Source of the DNA: Shinella granuli
GTDB taxonomy: Bacteria > Pseudomonadota > Alphaproteobacteria > Rhizobiales > Rhizobiaceae
Assembly (NCBI RefSeq): GCF_004341885.1
Contig: NZ_SLVX01000022.1
Coordinates: forward strand, 1 to 64,000
DNA: 64,000 nucleotides
Reading direction: 5' to 3'
A program made the translations under genes and the position numbers. Positions 24,297 through 33,688 of this stretch are shown in pieces. How positions within the stretch are numbered: position 1 is the stretch's first letter; every line of letters starts with the position of its first letter. The notes beneath the pieces are model-generated. The model worked only from the letters and a program-made list of their open reading frames with translations. It made no database searches and was not told the DNA's origin.

Positions 24297-25274
24297 TCAG
24301 CGGCCGCCGGCGCGATAGTCTTCGACCGCGAAGCTCAGCTCCGGGTCGGCATGGGCGTCCCAGTAGCCCTTCCAGAGGGCCTTGCTGATGGGGCCGACCT
24401 TGCCGTCGCCGACCGGCTGATCGTCGAGCGTGGTGATCGGCATGACGCCGCCGGCGGTCGTGACGAAGAGAATCTCGTCGCATTGATAGGCGAGTTCCAC
24501 CGGCACATCGTCGATCGTGTAGGGATAACCGAGCTTTTCGGCGACGGCGAGCACCGACTTGCGCGTCACGCCCTCCAGCACGCCCTTTCTCGGTGTATAG
24601 AGCTTGCCGTCCTTGATCAGGATGACGTTGAAGCCGGAGCCTTCCGTGAGGTTGGCGTCGCCATCGGTCAGGATCGGATACATCGCGCCGCGATCGCGCG
24701 CCTCCATCAGGCCGCGGGTGAAATCGCCCCATTGCAGGTTCTTCACGGTCGGATCGATGGCGCCCGGCGGCACGCGGCGCACCGTGCGGGTGATGACGGC
24801 GCTGCCGCCGGTCTTCTGCGTCGCCTCGTCCATGACCCAGAGATAGGGCATGACCATGAGATAGCAGACATTGTCGCACTCCTCGGGCGCATACTGGCGC
24901 ACGAAGCGCAGGCCGCGGGTCACGATCATCATGACATAGGCATCGCGGATGCCGCTCTTGACCGTCATCTCGACGAGCCGGTCGCGGATTTCCTGGCGCG
25001 GCAGCGGGCTCTTGAGGCGCAACTGGGCGCAGCTCTTCTCGAAGCGGTCGAGATGGTCCTCCAGCCGGAAGAACCGGCCATTCCAGACGGCCGGCACGTC
25101 ATAGGTCAAGTCCGAATGCAGGAAACCCTGGTCGAGGATAGGGATGCGCGCCTCGTGCAGCGGCACATATTCCCCCGCAATATAGGCGATGCCCCTGGCG
25201 AACGGATTGTCGCTGGCTTCGAGTTCTTTCACGCGCCGGCGATACTCCGTGAAGATGTGGTCCGTATAGGACAT
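24297..25274 (-). CDS. Fold-type IV aminotransferase, (R)-selective amine transaminase-like
   Basis: This PLP enzyme has 325 residues. It shows '[20 protein letters not shown]' near residue 43, '[16 protein letters not shown]' near 63, '[11 protein letters not shown]' near 113, and '[17 protein letters not shown]' near 174, where the Lys binds PLP. '[16 protein letters not shown]' lies near 205, and '[13 protein letters not shown]' near 262 is the phosphate-cup turn. These segments resemble (R)-selective amine:pyruvate transaminases (Arthrobacter and Aspergillus type) more than ordinary branched-chain or D-alanine transaminases; that comparison is from memory. The start at MSYTDH follows GGAGG. 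It probably works with the class III aminotransferase next to it on an imported amine or amino acid. Confidence 0.82.
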   Translation of the reverse strand: MSYTDHIFTEYRRRVKELEASDNPFARGIAYIAGEYVPLHEARIPILDQGFLHSDLTYDVPAVWNGRFFRLEDHLDRFEKSCAQLRLKSPLPRQEIRDRLVEMTVKSGIRDAYVMMIVTRGLRFVRQYAPEECDNVCYLMVMPYLWVMDEATQKTGGSAVITRTVRRVPPGAIDPTVKNLQWGDFTRGLMEARDRGAMYPILTDGDANLTEGSGFNVILIKDGKLYTPRKGVLEGVTRKSVLAVAEKLGYPYTIDDVPVELAYQCDEILFVTTAGGVMPITTLDDQPVGDGKVGPISKALWKGYWDAHADPELSFAVEDYRAGGR

Positions 25275-25358
25275 GATGCCTGCCTCCAAAAAGGGATGTC
25301 ATGACACGCCGTTGCGCGCCGCCTGCAAGACGGCGCGCAGGGTGTCGAACGGCGATCG

Positions 25359-26603
25359 TCAGGCGGCGAGGATGCCCGCGGAGACGATGTCGCCGAAGGC
25401 ACCGTCCGCGGCCTCGAGCGCCCGGTCGATATCCTCGGGCGTATGGGCGGCGCACAGGAACATGTTGTGCTTGGGGTGCAGGTAGATGCCGCGCCGAAGG
25501 GCCGCCAGGCAGAAGGCATTGGCGATCTTCAGCTCCTCGTCGCCGTCGAAGAGCACCATGGGCATCTGCGCCGGCCCCGTCTGCCGCAGCTTGAAGCCGT
25601 GCCGGGCGGAGATCGCCGAAAGGCCGTCCCGGAAACGCTCGCCCATGGTTTCCGTATGCGCAAGGGCGTCGCTGTCGCGGAGGATCCGGACGGTCTTGAC
25701 CGCGGCCGCCATGGCGGCCGAGCCGTACCAGAAGGAGCCGGTGACGAAGACCTTGCCGGCGCCCTCCCGGAAGCGTTCCGAGCCCGCCACGGCAGCAAGC
25801 GGCCAGCCATTGGCGATGGCCTTCGAATAGGCCGCAAGGTCGGGCTTGACGCCGTAGCGCGCCCAGCTTCCCCGGACGTCGAGGCGGAAGCCTGCGCGCA
25901 CGTCGTCGAGAATGAGGGCGGCGCCCGTGCGGTCGCAGATTTTGCGCGCATGGGCGAGGAAGGCGGCCTGCGGCAGGTGCTGGTCCTTGCCGACATCGTG
26001 CTGGAAGGCGGTCAGCAGGACGCCCGCGAGATCGTCGCCGGCGGCATCGACCGCGGCATCGAGGCTGGCGGCATCGTTATAGTCGAAGACGATGATATGG
26101 GCACGATCCTCCGCCGTCACGCCGAGCAGCGACGGCGAGCACCACGGAACGGCGCCGTGATAGGCGCCACGGGCGACGAGGATCTTGCGGCGTTCGGTGG
26201 CCGCGCGCGCGATGGTGACGCAGGCCGTCGTCGCATCTGTGCCGTTCTTCTGGAAGAGCGTCCAGTCGGCGTGATCGAGCGTATCGACGAGCAGTTCGGC
26301 AAGCTCCACCATGCTTTCGGTCGGCCCGTTGCCGACGTCGCCCGCATCGATCCGGGCGAGGGCGGCGGCGTCCACCTCGGGGTGGCGATAACCGAGCACG
26401 TTCGGCCCCCAGGCGCACATGAAGTCGATATATTCGTTGCCGTCCGCATCCCAGACGCGGCAACCGTCCGAGCGCGAGAAGAATTGCGGATAGCCCGGCG
26501 CGATCGCCCGGGTCGCCATATGGCCCCACATGCCGTTCGGCACGACGCGCCGGGCGCGCTCGACGAGTTCCGTGTCGCGGCTGTTCAGCAGTTTCGCTGT
26601 CAT
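25359..26603 (-). CDS. Class III aminotransferase (glutamate-1-semialdehyde mutase-like)
   Basis: This 414-residue PLP enzyme has a fold-type I core. Visible marks are 'VPNGMWGHMATRAIAPGYPQ' at the start, 'DADGNEYIDFMCAWGPNVLG' near 52, 'FQKNGTDATTACVTIARAAT' near 118 (phosphate-binding turn), 'YHGAVPWCSP' near 147, 'LILDDVRAGFRL' near 227 (Asp to the PLP nitrogen), and 'KPDLAAYSKAIANGWPLAAV' near 248 with the Schiff-base Lys. It resembles hemL-type aminotransferases, but its context is catabolic, so a true role in heme synthesis is unlikely. GGAGG precedes the chosen ATG. It is followed on the same strand by the class IV enzyme. Confidence 0.87.
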   Translation of the reverse strand: MTAKLLNSRDTELVERARRVVPNGMWGHMATRAIAPGYPQFFSRSDGCRVWDADGNEYIDFMCAWGPNVLGYRHPEVDAAALARIDAGDVGNGPTESMVELAELLVDTLDHADWTLFQKNGTDATTACVTIARAATERRKILVARGAYHGAVPWCSPSLLGVTAEDRAHIIVFDYNDAASLDAAVDAAGDDLAGVLLTAFQHDVGKDQHLPQAAFLAHARKICDRTGAALILDDVRAGFRLDVRGSWARYGVKPDLAAYSKAIANGWPLAAVAGSERFREGAGKVFVTGSFWYGSAAMAAAVKTVRILRDSDALAHTETMGERFRDGLSAISARHGFKLRQTGPAQMPMVLFDGDEELKIANAFCLAALRRGIYLHPKHNMFLCAAHTPEDIDRALEAADGAFGDIVSAGILAA

Positions 26604-26655
26604 CTTGCGTGTCCTCCTTGGCGGGAGAGGCGCACCGCCTCTCCCGATAGCTTGG

Positions 26656-28254
26656 TCAGTTCGTGATTTCGGCCAGCGGCAGGTTGCAGCAGGCACTGTA
26701 GCGAACGCCCTTGACGTCCGGGCTGTGCGCCAGGATGAGGTCGGGGCTGACCATCGGGATGATGATCCGGGCCTTGGCCATCAGCTCGCCGGCCTCGAAC
26801 CAGAGCTTCTCGGCTTCCTCAGCCGGCGCGGCGAGCGCCTGTTCGCGCAGCTTGCCGGTTTCCGTGCTGATGATCGAGGGATCGGTTTCGCCCCCCGCGC
26901 GCTTGGCCCAGACAGAGCCTTCCGACAGGCCGAAGACGTCGACATATTGCGAGGTGCCGAAGAAGTCGGGCGCGAAGAAGACGGCGGTCAGCGGAATGTG
27001 GTCGCCATTGGCCGCTTCGCGCCAGTTGGCGAAGGGAACCGGCGAGAGCTCGACCGTGATGCCCACCTTGGCCAGGTCCTGCTGGATCTTCTGCATCATC
27101 AGCGAGAAATCGACGCCGTAGACGTTCATGTCCGGATAGATCGACTTCAGCGTGAAGCCGTCGCCGACGCCGGCCGCCGCCAGCAGTTCCTTGGCACGGT
27201 CCGGGTCGTAGGCGGGGATCTCGTGGTTGTCGCCGCCCGGGAAGCCGAGCGGGATCGGCGTTGCGATCGCGCGGCCGGCGCCGCCGACGGTGAAGTCGAT
27301 CAGCGATGTCCGGTCGATGGCGATCGAGATGGCTTCACGCACCTCTGGCGTCAATTTGACGGTGTTGGCCTTGGCGCCCGGCGACAGCGCGATATAGACG
27401 AAATTGTAGGACGGCACCTTGTCCACCACCACATTGCTGCCTTCGAGCGTCTTGGCGGTTTCCGCATCGATCTGCATGGCGATGTCGGCCGCGCCGGACT
27501 GCAGCATCTGCGCCTGCGCCACGGCATCCTTCACCTGGCGGAAGACGACCTGCGGGATGACAGGGGCCTTGCGCCAGTAATTTTCGTTGCGCTTCAGGCG
27601 CAGCTCCGCGTTCGGCTCGTAGGATTCGAGGACGAAAGGCCCGCTGCCGGCGGAATTGCTCAGGAACCAGTTTTCCGACGTGTCCTTGTCGACGGCCGTC
27701 GCATCCGACAGCGCGCCGTTGGCGGCGGCGACATCGCTGTTGATGATGCCGAGGAAGCCCGCGGACGCCTGGTTGAGGAATTCCGAATTCGGCGCGGAGA
27801 GCTTGACGACGACCGTCTGCGCGTCGGGAATGTCGATCGAACTGATGGGGTCGGCGATGAAGGCGCCGTTACCCTTGATGTTCTTCAACCGCTCGAACGA
27901 CCATTTCACATCCTTCGCCTCGACCGGCGAACCGTCGGAGAACTTTGCTGCTGGGTCGAGCTTGAAGGTCAGCTCGGTCTGCTCCGGGTTGATCTCCCAG
28001 CTCGAGGCGATCAGCGGCTGCACCTTGTTGTCCTTGTCGAGCGTCACGAGCTGCTCGTAGACGGAGGTGTTGTAGATCTGGCAGGTGTCGCACCAGGCGC
28101 GGGCCGGATCGAGCGAATTGACGTCCATGTCACGGGCGATCACCAGCGCGCGCTCCTCGGCCGATGCCGGCTGGATGGCCCCGCCCAGCATCGTGGCGGA
28201 GAGGGCGAGCGAAAGAAAGGCCAGTCTGGATTTCGATGGAAGAAGTCGTTTCAT
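26656..28254 (-). CDS. Dipeptide/oligopeptide-type ABC transporter substrate-binding protein
   Basis: This SBP_bac_5 family periplasmic protein has 532 residues. Its signal peptide is 'LAFLSLALSATMLGGAIQPA', cleaved near residue 32. Family marks are 'SLDPARAWCDTCQIYNTSVY' near 50, 'FKLDPAAKFSDGSPVEAKDV' near 95, and 'VREAISIAIDRTSLI' near 303. The C-terminal lobe ends with a Cys-containing 'GVRYSACCNLPLAEITN'. Such proteins bind peptides, but also opines, amines and glycosides. The matching permeases and ATPases are 9 kb away at 36052-39932 in the same cluster. It lies between the aminotransferase and E1 genes on the same strand. Confidence 0.9.
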   Translation of the reverse strand: MKRLLPSKSRLAFLSLALSATMLGGAIQPASAEERALVIARDMDVNSLDPARAWCDTCQIYNTSVYEQLVTLDKDNKVQPLIASSWEINPEQTELTFKLDPAAKFSDGSPVEAKDVKWSFERLKNIKGNGAFIADPISSIDIPDAQTVVVKLSAPNSEFLNQASAGFLGIINSDVAAANGALSDATAVDKDTSENWFLSNSAGSGPFVLESYEPNAELRLKRNENYWRKAPVIPQVVFRQVKDAVAQAQMLQSGAADIAMQIDAETAKTLEGSNVVVDKVPSYNFVYIALSPGAKANTVKLTPEVREAISIAIDRTSLIDFTVGGAGRAIATPIPLGFPGGDNHEIPAYDPDRAKELLAAAGVGDGFTLKSIYPDMNVYGVDFSLMMQKIQQDLAKVGITVELSPVPFANWREAANGDHIPLTAVFFAPDFFGTSQYVDVFGLSEGSVWAKRAGGETDPSIISTETGKLREQALAAPAEEAEKLWFEAGELMAKARIIIPMVSPDLILAHSPDVKGVRYSACCNLPLAEITN

Positions 28255-28299
28255 CGGTTGGATACCTCCAGTTTGACGGGCTGCGGATGCCCTGTTCCA

Positions 28300-30474
28300 C
28301 TATTTTTCCGCAATTCGAAGCAAGGCGTCCCGCACGTCGGCAACCGTCGCAAGCGCTGCGCGATTGAGGGCGGCCGAGACCGTGGGGGCGGCAAGCCCGC
28401 CGGTCACGCGCAGGATTTCGTGGTCGAGACAGTCGAAGAAGCGTTCCTGGATCTCGGCGGCCCAGGTGCCGCCCATCGACAGGCTGCGGGCGGTCTGCTC
28501 GGCAATGACGACCCGGCCGGTCTTGTCGATGGATTGGCCGATGAGCTGCCAGTCGATGCCGTGGTGGTCGATGTTGCGCAGGTCGATGACCTCGGCATCG
28601 ATGCCCGCCTCCTCCGTCGCCCTGATCGCGTTCTGGACCATGACGGAGGTCGCCAGGACCGTGCAGGCGCTTCCGGGCCGCACGATGCGCGCCGAGCCGA
28701 AGGGGATGAAGAAGTCCCGGTCGCCGGCCGGCACCTCGAATTCCTTCTGGTAGAGTTCGGTATGCTCGAAGACGACGACGGGGTCGTCGCAGGCAAGCGC
28801 CGAATTCATGAGGCCGATATAGTCGAAGGCGTTCGACGGCGTGACGATGCGCCAGCCGGGAAACAGGCCGAAAAGGGCCGACGGATCGCCGGAATGCTGC
28901 GAGCCGTAGCCGGTATGGGGCGAGATGCGCACGCGCATGACGATCGGAACGGGAAAGCCGTCGCCGAACATGTGGCGCACCTTGCCGACGCCGTTGGCGA
29001 TCTGGTCGGCCGCGGTGAAACAGAAATCGCCGAACATGATCTCGACCACCGGCCGCAAGCCGTTGAGCGCCGCGCCGAGGGCGACGCCCGTGAACCCGTT
29101 CTCGGCGATCGACATGGGCAGGACGCGCTCGGGCCAGCGTTCCAGCGCGCCCTTGGTGAAGCCGCTGACGCCGCCGCGCATCTGGTGGGCGTCCTCGCCC
29201 ATGACGATGATGCGCGGATCGCGCGCCATCGCGGCGGCCAGCGTCTCGGAGGCGGCGGCGACGAATTTCACCTTCTCGACGGCATCGGGGCGCATGTCGT
29301 CGTGGTCGAGGAAGCGCTTGTCGGCAAGCTCGGAAAGGTCGCCCAGAATGCCATGGTCGTGCGTCGCCGGATCCGGCCAGAGGCTGTCGGGAATACGCAG
29401 CGTGTTGCCGCCGGGGACCGGTTCGGTCAGCTTTCCGGCCGCTGCCGCGACCCGGTCCGTCACCAGCGCATCGATCTGCGCGAACTCTTCCGGGGAGAGC
29501 AGGCCGAGCGCCGCCAGGCGCGCCTCGGCGAGCGCGATGGGGTCGCGCTCACGCCATGCGGCTTCCTCTTCCTTCGTGCGATAGCCGAAATCGCTGCCGC
29601 TGCGGGATCCGGATTGATGGAAATGGCGGTAGCAGAGGGCCTCGATCACGACGGGACCGCCCGTCTCGCGGATGATGCGGCGGGCCTCCACCATGGCCCG
29701 ATGCACGGCGACGACATCCATGCCGTCGCATTCGATCGCGGCGATGCCGAGCATCGCGCCGCGGGACGACAGCCGCGTCTCGCGCGTCACGTCGGAAATA
29801 TGCGTGGAGACGCCGTAGAGGTTGTTCTCGATGAAGAAGATCACCGGCAGGCCTTGCGCGGCGGCGATGTTCATCGCCTCGTAGCTCGCGCCGTTCTGGG
29901 CCGCGCCGTCGCCGAAGAAGGCGACGGAGATGTGGTCGCGGCCGAGCATCTTGTCGGCGAGCGCATAACCTGCCGCATGGGGCGGATTGCCGCCGACGAT
30001 CGCCGAGGTGCCGACGACGCCGGCGCCGGCGAAACGCATGTGCATGGAGCCGCCCCGGCCGCCGCAATAGCCGGGGGTCAGGCCCATGATCTCGGCCATG
30101 AAACGGTAGATCGCCTCGTCCATGCCGGGCGTGAAGGCATCCTTGCGGATGTCGAAGCCTTCGGGAACCGAGGGATTGAGCAGCTTCAGCAGCACCTGGT
30201 GGTGGGCGCGGTGCGTGCCGTTGATCTTGTCGTCTGTACCGAGCGCGGCCATGGCGCCGACCGCACCTGCCTCCTGGCCGATGCTGGCATGGGCCGGGCC
30301 GTGGATGAGGCCCGCCTTCTCCAGATCGAGCAGCTTTTCCTCGAACCGGCGGATGAGCAGCATCTGGCCGTACCAGTGGACGAGGTCTCGTGCCTGCTCC
30401 CCGCTCCAGTCCGCTTCGTCCAGCTCCAGCCGGAACCAGGGCGCGGAAGGGGCGAGCGGTATCTGGCGTGCCAT
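28300..30474 (-). CDS. Fused E1 alpha/beta thiamine-dependent 2-oxoacid (or acetoin) dehydrogenase
   Basis: A single 724-residue chain holds both E1 subunits. The alpha half (about residues 1-340) shows 'RFEEKLLDLEKAGLIHGPAH' and 'FTPGMDEAIYRFMAEIMG'. Its thiamine-diphosphate motif runs from 'FFGDGAAQNGASYEA' to 'FFIENNLYGVS', near 185-215. The beta half (about 390-724) starts 'KVKFVAAASETLAAAMARDP' and has 'VMGEDAHQMRGGVSGFTKG', 'ENGFTGVALGAALNGLRPVV' and 'FEHTELYQKE'. The enzyme decarboxylates a 2-oxoacid or cleaves acetoin and passes the acyl group to a lipoyl E2. A matching E2 is at 33689-34987. E3 is not in the window. GAGGA precedes the ATG. Confidence 0.9.
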   Translation of the reverse strand: MARQIPLAPSAPWFRLELDEADWSGEQARDLVHWYGQMLLIRRFEEKLLDLEKAGLIHGPAHASIGQEAGAVGAMAALGTDDKINGTHRAHHQVLLKLLNPSVPEGFDIRKDAFTPGMDEAIYRFMAEIMGLTPGYCGGRGGSMHMRFAGAGVVGTSAIVGGNPPHAAGYALADKMLGRDHISVAFFGDGAAQNGASYEAMNIAAAQGLPVIFFIENNLYGVSTHISDVTRETRLSSRGAMLGIAAIECDGMDVVAVHRAMVEARRIIRETGGPVVIEALCYRHFHQSGSRSGSDFGYRTKEEEAAWRERDPIALAEARLAALGLLSPEEFAQIDALVTDRVAAAAGKLTEPVPGGNTLRIPDSLWPDPATHDHGILGDLSELADKRFLDHDDMRPDAVEKVKFVAAASETLAAAMARDPRIIVMGEDAHQMRGGVSGFTKGALERWPERVLPMSIAENGFTGVALGAALNGLRPVVEIMFGDFCFTAADQIANGVGKVRHMFGDGFPVPIVMRVRISPHTGYGSQHSGDPSALFGLFPGWRIVTPSNAFDYIGLMNSALACDDPVVVFEHTELYQKEFEVPAGDRDFFIPFGSARIVRPGSACTVLATSVMVQNAIRATEEAGIDAEVIDLRNIDHHGIDWQLIGQSIDKTGRVVIAEQTARSLSMGGTWAAEIQERFFDCLDHEILRVTGGLAAPTVSAALNRAALATVADVRDALLRIAEK

Positions 30475-30522
30475 TCGTATCCTCGGGTCGCAGGGGAGCC
30501 GCGTCGGGCTCTGTTCTCGTTT

Positions 30523-30540
30523 ATGGAAATAAATTCCGAT
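30523..30540. promoter_or_regulatory. IclR-like operator between E1 and acyl-CoA dehydrogenase genes
   Basis: ATGGAAATAAATTCCGAT has GGAA and TTCC half-sites around a 5-bp AT centre, like the GGAAAT-ATTTCC sites of IclR-type regulators. It lies in the divergent gap between the E1 gene (start 30474) and the acyl-CoA dehydrogenase gene (start 30623). A matching copy is at 35936-35953, next to the iclR-type gene. Confidence 0.55.
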
Positions 30541-30622
30541 TTCTGTTGAATGGCACACTAAGCTGTGCCAGCCTTTGGATGCAACAGAAATTTTCACGCG
30601 CCGCCAAAGAGGAAGACATGCG

Positions 30623-31762
30623 ATGATCCGCGACGCCAACGTGCTGAACGCCCTGGTTGAGATTGTGCGCCGGTTCGTGCGCGAGCGGCTGCTGCCGGCG
30701 GAGGCCCGGGTGGAGGACGAAAACGCCATCCCGCCCGAAATCATCGCGGAGATGCGCACACTCGGTCTTTTCGGCCTGTCCATCCCGGAGGAGCATGGCG
30801 GGCTCGGCCTGACGATGGAGGAGGAGGTGCGCGTCGCCTTCGAGCTCGGTTATGCCTCTCCCGCCTTCCGCTCCGTCATCGGCACGAACAACGGCATCGG
30901 CTCGCAGGGCATCATCGTCGATGGCACCGAGGCGCAGAAGCAATACTGGTTGCCACGCATGGCGACGGGCGAGGTCATCGGCTCCTTCGCCCTGACCGAG
31001 CCGGACGTCGGCTCGGATGCGGGCGCCGTGAAGACCACGGCGCGGAGAGACGGTGACCACTATGTCCTTAACGGCACGAAACGCTACATCACCAATGCCC
31101 CGGTGGCCGACGTCTTCACCGTCATGGCGCGCACCGGCGGTCCGGGGCCTGCGGGCGTGACCGCCTTCCTGGTGCCGAAGGACAGCCCCGGCCTCAGCCT
31201 TGGCCCGATCGACAGGAAGATGGGGCAGCGCGGCACCCGCACCTCGGACGTCATCTTCGACAATTGCCGCATCCCGGCCGACAGCGTCATCGGCGGCGTG
31301 GAGGGCGTCGGCTTCAAGACCGCGATGAAGGTGCTCAACCGCGGCCGACTGCATATCTCGGCGGTCTGCGTCGGCGCCGCGGAGCGGCTGTGCGACGAGG
31401 CCGTGCGCTTCGCGCGCGAGCGGGTGCAGTTCGGCAAGCCGATCGCGGAGCACCAGCTCATCCAGGCCATGCTCGCCGACAGCTCGACCGAGGCCTTTGC
31501 CGGACGCGCCATGGTTCTGGAGGCCGCGCGGCGGTTCGATGCGGGCGATCGTGTCATCCAGCAGGCGGCGAGCGCAAAGCTGTTCTGCTCGGAGATGGTC
31601 GGCCGTGTCGCCGACCGCGCGGTGCAAATCCATGGCGGCGCCGGCTACATGCAGGACTATCCGGTCGAGCATTTCTACCGCGATGTCCGGCTGTTCCGGC
31701 TCTACGAGGGCACATCGCAGATCCAGCAGCTCATCATCGCCCGCGAAATGCTGAACGCCTGA
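30623..31762 (+). CDS. Acyl-CoA dehydrogenase
   Basis: This FAD enzyme of 379 residues oxidises an acyl-CoA to the 2-enoyl-CoA. Family segments are 'GLFGLSIPEEHGGLGLTMEE' near 47, 'SFALTEPDVGSDAGAVKTTA' near 116 (FAD/substrate strand), 'KRYITNAPVADVFTVMA' near 152, 'KMGQRGTRTSDVIFDNCRIP' near 196, and 'QIHGGAGYMQDYPVEHFYRD' near 333. The catalytic Glu is in 'LFRLYEGTSQIQQLIIA' near 360. The chosen start MIRDANVL follows AGAGGA. It is the first gene of a plus-strand unit with the DUF1537 kinase and class II aldolase. It acts in the same beta-oxidation-like sequence as the FadJ-type enzyme downstream. Confidence 0.92.
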   Translation: MIRDANVLNALVEIVRRFVRERLLPAEARVEDENAIPPEIIAEMRTLGLFGLSIPEEHGGLGLTMEEEVRVAFELGYASPAFRSVIGTNNGIGSQGIIVDGTEAQKQYWLPRMATGEVIGSFALTEPDVGSDAGAVKTTARRDGDHYVLNGTKRYITNAPVADVFTVMARTGGPGPAGVTAFLVPKDSPGLSLGPIDRKMGQRGTRTSDVIFDNCRIPADSVIGGVEGVGFKTAMKVLNRGRLHISAVCVGAAERLCDEAVRFARERVQFGKPIAEHQLIQAMLADSSTEAFAGRAMVLEAARRFDAGDRVIQQAASAKLFCSEMVGRVADRAVQIHGGAGYMQDYPVEHFYRDVRLFRLYEGTSQIQQLIIAREMLNA

Positions 31763-31772
31763 GGCCGGACCG

Positions 31773-33041
31773 ATGCAGCGAGCTCTTGGAATCGTCGCGG
31801 ATGACTTTACCGGCGCCCTCATGGTCGCCGGCTATCTGGAGAGCGCCGGCATCCACTGTCCCGTGCTCTTCCGTCCCGAGGCAAAGATCCCGCCTGCGGC
31901 CGTGGTGATGGCCGGCACCCGGACGCGCACGGTGCCCGTTGCGGAGGCGCTTGCCGAGCTAGGCCGTTTCACCGACGCCTTCCTGCGGGCCGGCTGCAGG
32001 CGGATCGCCTACAAGGCCTGCGCCACGTTCGATTCCACCGAAGACGGCAATATCGGCCCGGCCGCCGATTATCTCGCCGATCGCGCGGGCATGCGGCCGG
32101 TGCTGATGAGCGCCGGCTTTCCCCGTTTCGGCACCACGGTCCACCAGGGCTACATGTTCTATCGCGGCCGCCTCGTTTCCGAATCGATCAAACGTTTCGA
32201 CCCGCTGACCCCGATGTCCGATCCCGATCTCGTCCGTTTCCTGGGGCGGCAGACGCCGCACCGGATCGCGCTCCTGAACCATGCCACCCTTCGCAGCGGC
32301 GCCGACGCGGCCCTTGCTGCCATCGAGGCCTTCGCCGACGAAGGAGTGGGCCACGTCTTCCTGGACACCACCGATGACGGCGACGTCGAGACCGCGGCCG
32401 AGGTCGCGGCGGCGATGAACCGCGTCGTCGTCGCCAGCGATCCCCTGATCATCGCCTACGCGACCCGCCTCGGCCACGCCATGCAGCCGGATCCGGTGCC
32501 CTCACCGCAGCAGGTCGACGGCCCCACGGCCGTCATTGCCGGAAGCGTCGGGCCGGTCGTCCTGGCGCAGCTTGCTGCTTTCTCGGCCAATCATCCCTTA
32601 TTGACGCTGGATCTGCTCGATCCCGCCGGGGAGGAGGGGCTGGTTTCCGCCGCGCTCGACTGGGCCTCGCGACGGCTCGGCGCAGCACCCCTCGCCATTT
32701 CGACGGCGACAGGACCGGAAGGTGTCGCCGCCGTGCAGGCCGCCTTCGGCCGTGTAGAGGCGGCCCGCCGCGCGGAGCGCATCCTCGGCGCCATCGCGAG
32801 GGGTTTGCGCGATCGCGGGGTTCGACGCTTTATCGTTGCGGGCGGCGAGACGTCGGGCGCGGTCGTCGATGCGCTCGGCATCGCGGCCGTTCGGGCCCTG
32901 CCGGAAGGCCCGCTCGGAACCGGCTTCTGCATATCCTGCGGGCCGACGCCCCTTTCGCTATATCTCAAACCCGGCAAGCTGGGCGCCGACGACATCCTGC
33001 TGAGCGCCGTCGAGGCGATGAACCAATGGAGTGGACGATAA
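31773..33041 (+). CDS. DUF1537 four-carbon acid sugar kinase (OtnK/DtnK type)
   Basis: This 422-residue kinase opens with the family signature 'LGIVADDFTGALMVAGYLES' and contains 'KACATFDSTEDGNIGPAADY' near 75. The C-terminal nucleotide-binding lobe has 'IVAGGETSGAVVDALGIAAV' near 360 and 'PLSLYLKPGKLGADDILLSA' near 395. Known members phosphorylate 3-oxo-tetronates, erythronate or threonate-type acids. Its stop overlaps the class II aldolase start, matching known OtnK-OtnC pairs. The 2-hydroxyacid dehydrogenase and isomerase normally found with such pairs are absent from the window. Confidence 0.88.
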   Translation: MQRALGIVADDFTGALMVAGYLESAGIHCPVLFRPEAKIPPAAVVMAGTRTRTVPVAEALAELGRFTDAFLRAGCRRIAYKACATFDSTEDGNIGPAADYLADRAGMRPVLMSAGFPRFGTTVHQGYMFYRGRLVSESIKRFDPLTPMSDPDLVRFLGRQTPHRIALLNHATLRSGADAALAAIEAFADEGVGHVFLDTTDDGDVETAAEVAAAMNRVVVASDPLIIAYATRLGHAMQPDPVPSPQQVDGPTAVIAGSVGPVVLAQLAAFSANHPLLTLDLLDPAGEEGLVSAALDWASRRLGAAPLAISTATGPEGVAAVQAAFGRVEAARRAERILGAIARGLRDRGVRRFIVAGGETSGAVVDALGIAAVRALPEGPLGTGFCISCGPTPLSLYLKPGKLGADDILLSAVEAMNQWSGR

Positions 33042-33685
33042 TGGACGAAACGGCGGCGAGGACGGCCCTGGTCGAGGCGAGCCGGCGATCGGTGGCACTC
33101 GGCCTCAACAGCGGAACGGTCGGCAATTTCAGCCTGCGCCACGGCGAGGGCATGCTGATCACGCCGACGGGCATCGCCCCCGATGCCCTCGCGCCCGAAC
33201 AGATCGTCGCGATGGATCTCGACGGCGCCTGGATCGGCGGCTGGCGGCCGTCCTCGGAATGGGCCATTCACGCCCGGCTCTACGCCACGACGAATGCCGG
33301 CGCCGTCGTCCATACCCACCCCGACCACTGCGTCGCCCTTGCCGCGCTGCGCCGGCCGATCCCGCTGTTCCACTACATGGTCGCCGGCTTCGGCGGCAGC
33401 GAGATCCCCTGTGCGGACTATGCCTGTTTCGGGAGCGCCGCGCTTGCGGAAACGGTGGTCGCCGCCATGGGCACGACCCATTCCGCCTGCCTGATGGCCA
33501 ATCACGGCGCGGTTACCATCGGGCCCGATGTCGGGACGGCGCTGGCACGCGCGGAGAAGCTGGAAACGCTGGCGCGGCAATACGTGCTCGCCCGTTCGAT
33601 CGGCGAGCCCGTTCTCCTGACGCAAGCGGAACTTGCCGATGTGCGCGCCCGCTACGGCACCTACGGCCAGCAGGCGAAACGCTGA
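33041..33685 (+). CDS. Class II aldolase/adducin family protein (OtnC-like)
   Basis: This zinc-dependent class II aldolase-fold enzyme has 214 residues. Metal ligands are visible in 'VVHTHPDHCVALAAL' near 88 (HxH) and a further His in 'CLMANHGAVTIGPDVGTALA' near 150; the acidic residue lies in 'PSSEWAIHARLYA'. 'GNFSLRHGEGMLITPTGI' near residue 28 is the phosphate-binding loop. In OtnK-OtnC pairs this protein decarboxylates 3-oxo-tetronate 4-phosphate to dihydroxyacetone phosphate. The start overlaps the kinase stop (TAATG). It is convergent with the E2 gene, with only 3 bp between stops. Confidence 0.88.
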   Translation: MDETAARTALVEASRRSVALGLNSGTVGNFSLRHGEGMLITPTGIAPDALAPEQIVAMDLDGAWIGGWRPSSEWAIHARLYATTNAGAVVHTHPDHCVALAALRRPIPLFHYMVAGFGGSEIPCADYACFGSAALAETVVAAMGTTHSACLMANHGAVTIGPDVGTALARAEKLETLARQYVLARSIGEPVLLTQAELADVRARYGTYGQQAKR

Positions 33686-33688
33686 CTG

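Noticed and set aside
26530-30549. Very long plus-strand open frame (over 1300 codons) opposite the aminotransferase, binding-protein and E1 genes
   Set aside because: It is antisense to three well-supported genes, has no domain and is Arg/His/Asp-rich, as expected for the reverse of GC-rich coding DNA.
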